Below are positions 7,087 through 12,308 of a stretch of 14,270 nucleotides of DNA, piece after piece. Made by a program: the position numbers and the translations under genes. Source of the DNA: CAZRDB01 sp964598695 (GTDB lineage: Bacteria > Armatimonadota > Zipacnadia > UBA1398); contig CAZRDB010000131.1 of the NCBI GenBank assembly GCA_964598695.1, forward strand, positions 1-14,270, written 5' to 3'. The number at the start of each line of letters is the position of its first letter. The stretch's first letter is position 1. The notes below the pieces were generated by a model, which was given only the letters and a program-made list of their open reading frames with translations, did no database searches and was not told the DNA's origin.

Positions 7087-7186
7087 NNNNNNNNNNNNNN
7101 NNNNNNNNNNNNNNNNNNNNNNNNNNNNNNNNNNNNNNNNNNNNNNNNNNNNNNNNNNNNNNNNNNNNNNNNNNNNNNNNNNNNNN
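7087..7186. other. Assembly gap (100 N)
   Basis: Exactly 100 N separate two pieces of the scaffold. The length is probably a placeholder: the Gfo/Idh/MocA gene cut by its right edge lacks roughly 120 to 130 residues of a normal protein, which needs more than 100 bases. Its left edge is a palindromic repeat, a usual cause of assembly breaks. Confidence 0.95.
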
Positions 7187-7806
7187 GTCTCCGGGTTGAT
7201 GTAGGCCACCGCGTGGAGCTGGTCGGGCTCGCTCCCGGCGACCATGCGGCAGAAAGAGACGCAGTAACAGCCGACATCCATCAGGCCGCCGCCGCCCAGC
7301 TTCTTCTCGAGCCGGGAGGAGCCGGAGTTGGGGCCCATATTGAAGGCGAAGTCGGCCTCGATGACGCGCACCTCGCCGATGGCGTCGGCGGCGAGCAGCT
7401 CGCGCACGAGGGCCATCTGGGGGTGGCACCGGTACATGAACGCCTCCATGAAGAAGACGTCCTCGGCCCGGACGACCTCGAGCACCCGTTCCAGCTCGCG
7501 GGCGTTCATGGTGACGGGCTTCTCGCAGAGGATGTGCTTCCCGGCGCGCGCGGCGCGGATCGACAGCTCGGCGTGGGTGTCGTTCATCGTCGAGATGTAG
7601 ACCGCGTCGATCTCGGGGTCGGCGAGCAGCGCGTCGTAGCTGCCGTAGGCCCGCGCGAGCTTGTGCTGCTCGGCGAAGGCCTGGGCGCGGCCGAGGTCGC
7701 GGGCGGCGACGGCGACGGCGGTGGCCTCGTCGCTCGTCGCAAGACCGGTGGCGAACCGCCCGGCGATCCGGCCCGCGGCAAGCAGGCCCCAGCGGAGGTG
7801 CTTCAT
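7187..7806 (-). CDS. Cytoplasmic Gfo/Idh/MocA oxidoreductase, 3' end lost in gap
   Basis: The first 206 residues of an NAD(P)-dependent sugar or diol dehydrogenase. Residues 1-120 form the Rossmann domain: KHLRWGLLAAGRIAGRFATG (2-21) with a GxxAAGRIA-type dinucleotide loop, AVYISTMNDTHAE (68-80) and the family's catalytic CEKPVTMN (94-101). The second domain begins with FFMEAFMYRCHP (118-129) and GGGGLMDVGCYCV (171-183). The chain then runs into the N block, where about a third of a typical 320-360-residue protein is missing. There is no signal peptide, unlike the neighbour at 7926-9266. It is closest in look to the dihydrodiol-dehydrogenase-like branch (EKP, MEAFMYRCHPQ). Start is the ATG at 7806 with AGGAG 9 bases upstream. 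Confidence 0.88.
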
Positions 7807-7865
7807 GGGTGAGGGCTCCTAACGGAGGCGCGAGGGACGCGCCGTGGGGTCACCGTGCTGCTCTT

Positions 7866-7907
7866 CCGTCGCCCTCCCCGCGCGACGGTGCGCGGAGAGG
7901 GCAACGG
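7866..7907 (-). repeat. Strong 18-bp hairpin between the two Gfo/Idh/MocA genes
   Basis: The arms 7866-7883 and 7890-7907 form an 18-bp stem with a 6-base loop (ACCGTC on the minus strand). On the plus strand two positions are C-A mismatches, but in minus-strand RNA both become G-U pairs, so the transcript can pair along all 18 positions. It begins 18 bases after the TAG of the upstream gene and ends about 60 bases before the next ATG. No T-run follows. It may terminate, stabilise the upstream mRNA end, or be a dispersed palindromic repeat; its CCCTC/GAGGG arms resemble the repeat at the gap edge. Confidence 0.7.
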
Positions 7908-7925
7908 AGGTGCGATCGTCTGCGC

Positions 7926-9266
7926 CTACAGGCTCCAGGGGGCGCGCATGGTGGGCTTGAGGAGCTTCTGGGCCTCGGGGTTGTCGGTCACGCGCTCGCG
8001 GGCCGGGTCCCAGGTCAGCGTGCCGCCCGTGAGCATCGCGATGTTGTTCAGGTGGCAGATGGTCGCGGTGTGGTGGCCGACCTCGGCCGGGGCGACCGTG
8101 GGCTGGCGGGAGATCACGCTGTCGAGGAAGTTGCGCTGGTGGCCCGGGCTGCGGCCGAGCTGGATCTCGTTGTCGCCGATCTTCTCCGTCAGCAGCGAGG
8201 GCCTGCTCGCCTCCAGCGCGCCGCCGTGGATGTGGACGAAGATCCATCCTTCGTCGCCCTCGAACCGGAGGCCGCGCGGCTCCTCGGTGCCGCCGACCAA
8301 CTGGAGGCCGTTGGCGTAGGTGTTCACGAACTTGTAGTCCCACAGCGTGTTGTACAGGCCGCCGGGGGTCTGCACGCCCTGCGCCTCGTAGTGGACCGGC
8401 GTCGTGTGGTCCATCCCCGCCCCGAGCTGCGCGATGTCGATCACGTGGGCGCCGCGGTCGGTCATCTCGCCGCCGCCGTAGCTGAGCACGAAGCGCCACC
8501 AGAAGTGGCAGCGGCGCGGCGTGTAGTCGACCATCGGCGTGTGGCCCAGCCAGAAGTCCCAGTCGAGTTCCGCGGGCACCGGCTCGGCCGGCGGGATCGT
8601 CGTGAGCGCCCGAGCCTCGTTGTGGTGGCCGTCGCTGCACGGGAGGTTGATCCGGATCCGCTCGAGCGTGCCGATCCGGCCGTTGCGAACCAGCTCGCAG
8701 GCGTAGCGGATCGACTCGGTCGAGCGCTCGTGGCTGCCGGTCTGGAGGATCCGCCGGTTGCGCCGGACGGCATCGCAGACCGCGCGGCCCTCGGCGACGG
8801 TGTTGACGAGCGGCTTCTCGCAGTAGATGTCCTTGCCGGCCTCGGCCGCGGCGATCGAGATCAGCGCGTGCCAGTGGTCGGGCGTGGTGACGGTGACGGC
8901 GTCGATGTCTCCCCGCGCGACGACCTCGCGGAAGTCGCGGTAGGCGTCGCAGCCCTTCCAGTCGGTACCGGCCGCCTGCGCGTAGTGGCCCTTGACGTCC
9001 TCGAGCCCGGCGTCGAGGTGCGACTGGTCGACATCGCAGACCGCGACGACCTGCACCTCGGGCTGGCCCATGAAGGCCCGCATGTCGTGCCGGCCCATGC
9101 CGCCCATCCCGATGCAGCCCATCACGATCCGGCTGTTCGGCGCGACGGCGCCGTCCTTGCCGAGGGCCGATGAGGGGACGATCGTCGGGAAGGCGACGAC
9201 CCCTGCCGCGATCGCCGCACCGCGCCCCAGGAACTGCCGACGAGTCACGCGTCCCTTGCCACTCAT
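7926..9266 (-). CDS. Tat-exported Gfo/Idh/MocA family oxidoreductase
   Basis: A 446-residue NAD(P)-dependent oxidoreductase of sugar or sugar-like substrates, carried out of the cytoplasm folded. A twin-arginine signal is plain: TRRQFLGRGAAIAAGVVAF (8-26). The Rossmann domain has CIGMGGMGRHDM (51-62), VCDVD (76-80), TTPDHWHA (127-134) and CEKPLVNT (149-156). The second domain includes GGGEMTDRGAHVIDIAQLGA, with D and H in the places where the family keeps its catalytic residues. The length fits the Tat-exported branch common in Planctomycetota and relatives. Start is the ATG at 9266, with GGAGG 9 bases upstream; an earlier in-frame start at 9311 would overlap the previous stop and displace the Tat signal. 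Stop is TAG. It follows the GH99-like gene by 44 bases, probably in one operon, and would act on sugars freed outside the inner membrane (inference). Confidence 0.93.
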   Translation of the reverse strand: MSGKGRVTRRQFLGRGAAIAAGVVAFPTIVPSSALGKDGAVAPNSRIVMGCIGMGGMGRHDMRAFMGQPEVQVVAVCDVDQSHLDAGLEDVKGHYAQAAGTDWKGCDAYRDFREVVARGDIDAVTVTTPDHWHALISIAAAEAGKDIYCEKPLVNTVAEGRAVCDAVRRNRRILQTGSHERSTESIRYACELVRNGRIGTLERIRINLPCSDGHHNEARALTTIPPAEPVPAELDWDFWLGHTPMVDYTPRRCHFWWRFVLSYGGGEMTDRGAHVIDIAQLGAGMDHTTPVHYEAQGVQTPGGLYNTLWDYKFVNTYANGLQLVGGTEEPRGLRFEGDEGWIFVHIHGGALEASRPSLLTEKIGDNEIQLGRSPGHQRNFLDSVISRQPTVAPAEVGHHTATICHLNNIAMLTGGTLTWDPARERVTDNPEAQKLLKPTMRAPWSL

Positions 9267-9284
9267 GCCACAGGTCCTCCCTCT

Positions 9285-9302
9285 GCCGGCTTCGACGCCG
9301 GC
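9285..9302 (-). other. Small intercistronic hairpin
   Basis: GCCGGC (9285-9290) and GCCGGC (9297-9302) pair perfectly around 6 bases, between the stop of the GH99-like gene and the ribosome site of the Tat oxidoreductase. It could shield the 3' end of the first message or tune translation of the second. Short GC palindromes are common by chance in this base composition. Confidence 0.3.
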
Positions 9303-9310
9303 TCTCAGCA

Positions 9311-11119
9311 CTAGCCCTCGCGGTACCGGTAGGCGAACCGGCCGTTCGGCGCCGCGTCTCCGTGGAGGAGGCAGTCGAGGATCGAGCCCTCCTCCTGCAT
9401 GTTATCGATCCACTTGAAGCGGAAGTCGAGCGGGCCCCGATCCGGGGTCCATCCGAGCACCGCACGGGGGATCGACAGCTCCATCTCGTTGCCACGCACC
9501 TCGAAGCGCACACGGGCCAGCGGCTCCCAGGCCCAGCCGCCGAGACTGCGCTCCAGGACGCTCGCACCCGACGCTTCGACCGTGCGGTTGACGACGTACT
9601 GGTAGCCCTCCCAATCGGAGAGTGCGTCACCGGTCCCGAGGAAGAGCATCATCCACGCCGGGTCGGTCGCGGGGCTGAGCGGCTCGCGGGTGCGGACGTA
9701 GAAGTACAGGTTGGCGTCATCGCGCGCGACCTTCGCCGAGACGATGTCGTTGCGGCCGGTGTTGTCGGTCAGTTGCCCCACCGAGCCCCAGCCGGGGTGG
9801 TCGCGGTGGGTGGTATCGAACGGGTCGTCGAGGTACTCGGGCCGCACGTCGGCCCAGTCCGCGATGTCGCCGTCGATCGCGAGGGTCTTCGGCGCGCCGG
9901 CGGCCGGCGCGGGGCGGACGCCCTTGAAGCGGCGGATGAAGTCGATCATCTGCCAGTAGTAGGCGTCGGTGTGGCCGCCTCGCATGGGCTCGATGTCGCG
10001 GCTGTACTCCTGGCTGTAGGTGTCGACGAAGAAGGTCTCCCCCTGGGCGAGCGGGCGGCCACAGAGGTGCGTTCCGCCCTCGTTCAGGAACCGCTGCGCG
10101 ACCCACTCGTTCCAGCCGGTGATGAAGACGAACTCGGGATCGACCTCGAGCGCGCGGTCGATCTGCTCGGCGAAGTACAGCCCCTGCTCCGGGTGGCGGT
10201 CGGCGGGCTCGGGCTGGCGTCCGCCGTGGAAGCTGCGGCCGATGTTCGTGGTCGGGTGCTGAGCCACGGAGACCGCGACCTGCTCGGGGCGGTCGGCCGC
10301 CTCGTGCCATCCGTAGGCTTGCGGGTAGGTGGCGAGCCACGGCCACTTGTCGCGGCCGTCGGCGAACCAGCCGCCCGGGTCGCACCAAGCCCAGGAGTGG
10401 CGGAAGGTGAAGAAGCTCGCGAGCGGCTCCGGCATCCCCTCGGGGCTCGCCATGAGTAGCGGCTTGCCCTTCCACGAGAACCACAGCTCCGGGTAGAGGT
10501 TCTTGCCGTAGAACTCGTCCCACAGCTTGCCGGCGGTCTGCACGGCCGCGGAGTTGAGCAGGAAGGCGATCTGCGGCGTGGGCCGACCCTCGGCGCGCAT
10601 CGCGCGGTAGACCTCGCAGATCCTCAGGTAGACACCGGGGTACGTGGCCGCGTTGGTGGCATCGAAGACCGTCACGTCGACTCCGGCGTCGGTGAGCATC
10701 TGGGCGTGCTTGCGGATGACCCACTCGTCGTCCATGAGGTAGTAGCCGAACAGCGGCTCCGACCAGTGGTGGAAGGCTTGGACCGGCCCCCACTGCGGGT
10801 CGGTGGGGTTCGCGGCCAGGATCTTCGTCATGTCGAAGGGGCCGATCGCGGGGACGCCCCCGCCGTGGGCATCGTTCGTCAGCCACAGGAAGGAGAAGAT
10901 CCCCACGAAGCGGTCGGGCCGCGCGCCGGGGCACTCGCCGGGACCCGCGAGGGTCCGGCCGAGCCCGTCGGTCGCGACCCATGTGTCGCTCATGGTGTCG
11001 AGGAGCGCATCGTCCGGCGCCGCGTCACCCACAGGTCCGCCTCCTCCCGTCTGTGCGAGAGCCTGCGCGCACACGAGGGCCAGGAGGCCGCCCCACAGGA
11101 GCCGGTGCGTCGCATGCAT
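9311..11119 (-). CDS. Secreted GH99-like TIM-barrel protein with C-terminal CBM9-like domain
   Basis: A 602-residue exported protein. A signal peptide (residues 1-22, LLWGGLLALVCAQALAQ) leads into a barrel-like region (about 70-400) that resembles the GH99/WbsX-like superfamily: FVGIFSFLW (71-79), HHWSEPLFGYYLMDDEWVIR (117-136), HAQMLTDAGVDVTVFDATN (138-156) and ITGWNEW (333-339). This fold covers endo-acting alpha-mannosidases and other glycosidases, so hydrolysis of a glycan is likely, though the catalytic acids cannot be named from sequence alone. The C-terminal part (about 411-600) starts KTLAIDGDIADWADV and contains DDANLYFYVRTREP, the pattern of CBM9-like sugar-binding domains. Start: GGAGG lies 9 bases before the ATG at 11119 but only 3 before the ATG at 11125, so 11119 is preferred. 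Stop is TAG. An alternative family is DUF5010-like barrels. Confidence 0.8.
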   Translation of the reverse strand: MHATHRLLWGGLLALVCAQALAQTGGGGPVGDAAPDDALLDTMSDTWVATDGLGRTLAGPGECPGARPDRFVGIFSFLWLTNDAHGGGVPAIGPFDMTKILAANPTDPQWGPVQAFHHWSEPLFGYYLMDDEWVIRKHAQMLTDAGVDVTVFDATNAATYPGVYLRICEVYRAMRAEGRPTPQIAFLLNSAAVQTAGKLWDEFYGKNLYPELWFSWKGKPLLMASPEGMPEPLASFFTFRHSWAWCDPGGWFADGRDKWPWLATYPQAYGWHEAADRPEQVAVSVAQHPTTNIGRSFHGGRQPEPADRHPEQGLYFAEQIDRALEVDPEFVFITGWNEWVAQRFLNEGGTHLCGRPLAQGETFFVDTYSQEYSRDIEPMRGGHTDAYYWQMIDFIRRFKGVRPAPAAGAPKTLAIDGDIADWADVRPEYLDDPFDTTHRDHPGWGSVGQLTDNTGRNDIVSAKVARDDANLYFYVRTREPLSPATDPAWMMLFLGTGDALSDWEGYQYVVNRTVEASGASVLERSLGGWAWEPLARVRFEVRGNEMELSIPRAVLGWTPDRGPLDFRFKWIDNMQEEGSILDCLLHGDAAPNGRFAYRYREG

Positions 11120-11207
11120 CGCCATCGTCCTCCGCGCTGCCGTCACCGGCCTGCGGTTCGCCGTCGGCGGGGCAATGCCTGCGATTCTGTTGGGGGAGCA
11201 GAGCAGG

Positions 11208-11235
11208 GCCCACCCGCGCGGGCGCGCGGGCGGGC
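11208..11235 (-). terminator. Possible GC hairpin after the FmdB-like gene
   Basis: GCCC (11208-11211) pairs with GGGC (11232-11235), and CCCGCG (11213-11218) with CGCGGG (11225-11230), separated by one A-C mismatch and closing a 6-base loop. It lies about 43 bases after the FmdB stop and about 90 before the GH99-like start. No T-run follows. The rest of 11126-11277 shows no promoter I can support. Confidence 0.35.
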
Positions 11236-11277
11236 TGGGTCATGCCGCTCCTAACTGGAGCAGCGTCCGCTGGGCGC

Positions 11278-11460
11278 TCAACTGAAGCCGGAGCCGCCGC
11301 GTCCGCTCGACTTGCCCTTCGGCCCGCTCGCGAACCCGGAGAGCCGGCGGCGGACCTTCGTGCTCTGGCACGAGGGACAGGCAGCGCTGTCGCCGACGTG
11401 CGGGACGCGGGTCTCGAACTCGGCGCCGCACTCGGTGCAGGTGAACTCGTAGATGGGCAT
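11278..11460 (-). CDS. FmdB-type zinc-ribbon protein
   Basis: A 60-residue protein of the FmdB family of small zinc ribbons. It begins MPIYEFTCTECGAEFET and carries two CxxC pairs, C8/C11 and C28/C31, that would bind one zinc; these are the family's defining features. The tail (46-60) is Gly/Ser/Lys-rich and flexible. Members are called putative regulators because one lies near formamidase genes, but their function is largely unknown, so none is assigned. Start is the ATG at 11460 with GGAGG 8 bases upstream. A longer in-frame reading from 11541 would cross the promoter and lacks a ribosome site. Stop is TGA. It stands alone, 110 bases after kdsB and behind its own likely promoter. Confidence 0.9.
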   Translation of the reverse strand: MPIYEFTCTECGAEFETRVPHVGDSAACPSCQSTKVRRRLSGFASGPKGKSSGRGGSGFS

Positions 11461-11490
11461 GGTTGCCACCTCCGCGAAAGCATTAAAGCC

Positions 11491-11505
11491 GCATATATGC
11501 ATATG
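11491..11505. promoter_or_regulatory. Overlapping AT-rich palindromes upstream of the FmdB-like gene
   Basis: GCATATATGC (11491-11500), ATATGCATAT (11495-11504) and CATATG (11500-11505) are each perfectly self-complementary and overlap one another. In this GC-rich window they form a conspicuous AT island, at or just after the expected transcription start of the FmdB-like gene, where a repressor could bind. No regulator is identified. Confidence 0.4.
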
Positions 11506-11531
11506 GTAATGAGTCGCGCGGGCGGGGTCAA
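11503..11531 (-). promoter_or_regulatory. Likely sigma-70-like promoter of the FmdB-like gene
   Basis: On the minus strand TTGACC (11531-11526, 5 of 6 to TTGACA) is followed after 17 bases by TACCAT (11508-11503, 4 of 6 to TATAAT, keeping the key T, A and final T). Transcription would begin near 11497, inside the palindromic AT island, about 37 bases before the ATG at 11460. Confidence 0.45.
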
Positions 11532-11570
11532 GCAAGCCCATGGCAGCCGGCCAGGCGCGACGAGCGGGGG

Positions 11571-12308
11571 CTACGACTCGAGGAGCGCCCGGACGCAGGC
11601 GAGATCCTCCTCGGTGTCGACGCCGATCGACTCACGGGGGGTCAGGACACAGCGGATCCGGTAGCCGTGCTCGAGCACGCGGAGCTGCTCGAGGCTCTCG
11701 GCCTGCTGGAGCGGGCTCGCGGGAAGGGCGGCATAGGTGAGAAGGAACTCCTTGCGGTAGGCGTACAGGCCGATGTGGCGGTAGACGGGCTGCTCGGCGA
11801 TGGGTCGGAGCGTCCGACAGAAGGGCACCATCGACCGCGAGAAGTACAGGGCGTCGCCCGCGAGGTCGACCACCGCTTTCACGCAGGCGGGGTCGTCGAG
11901 ATCGCGCGCTTCGCGGATCGGCGTGACCAGCGTCGCCATCACGCGCGAGGGGTCCTCGGCGAGCGGCGCCACCGCGAGGTCGATGTCCTCGGGGTCGATC
12001 AGCGGTTCGTCGCCCTGGATGTTCACGACGATCTCGGCCTCGAGGGCTCGGACGGCTTCGGCGATGCGGTCGGTGCCGGAGGGGTGGTCGGGCCGCGTCA
12101 TGACGGCCTCGCCCCCGAAGGAGCGGACCGCCTCCTCGATCCGCGCGTCGTCGCACGCGACGAGCACCCGCGAGAGTGAGGCGGCGCCGAGGGCGCGCTC
12201 GTAGACGTGCTGGACCATCGTCTTGCCGGCGATCTCGATGAGAGCTTTGCCCGGCAGACGCGTGGAGGCGTAGCGGGCGGGGATCACGCCAATCGCGGTC
12301 ACGCTCAC
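11571..12308 (-). CDS. kdsB: 3-deoxy-manno-octulosonate cytidylyltransferase (CMP-Kdo synthetase)
   Basis: A 245-residue cytoplasmic enzyme joining CTP and Kdo to make CMP-Kdo, the activated sugar used to build the inner core of lipopolysaccharide. Family signatures are clear: IPARYASTRLPGKAL (9-23) for nucleotide binding, HPSGTDRIAEA (75-85), VNIQGDEPLI (95-104) with the metal-binding Asp100, RHIGLYAYRKEFL and near the end ESIGVDTEEDL with Asp231. Length is normal for KdsB. The start is GTG at 12308, and its bases overlap the TGA of the gene ahead (GTGA), indicating translational coupling. Stop is TAG. The partner genes often found with it (kdsA, pyrG, kdsD) are not in this window, and the upstream partner is an unrecognised acidic protein. 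Confidence 0.97.
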   Translation of the reverse strand: MSVTAIGVIPARYASTRLPGKALIEIAGKTMVQHVYERALGAASLSRVLVACDDARIEEAVRSFGGEAVMTRPDHPSGTDRIAEAVRALEAEIVVNIQGDEPLIDPEDIDLAVAPLAEDPSRVMATLVTPIREARDLDDPACVKAVVDLAGDALYFSRSMVPFCRTLRPIAEQPVYRHIGLYAYRKEFLLTYAALPASPLQQAESLEQLRVLEHGYRIRCVLTPRESIGVDTEEDLACVRALLES

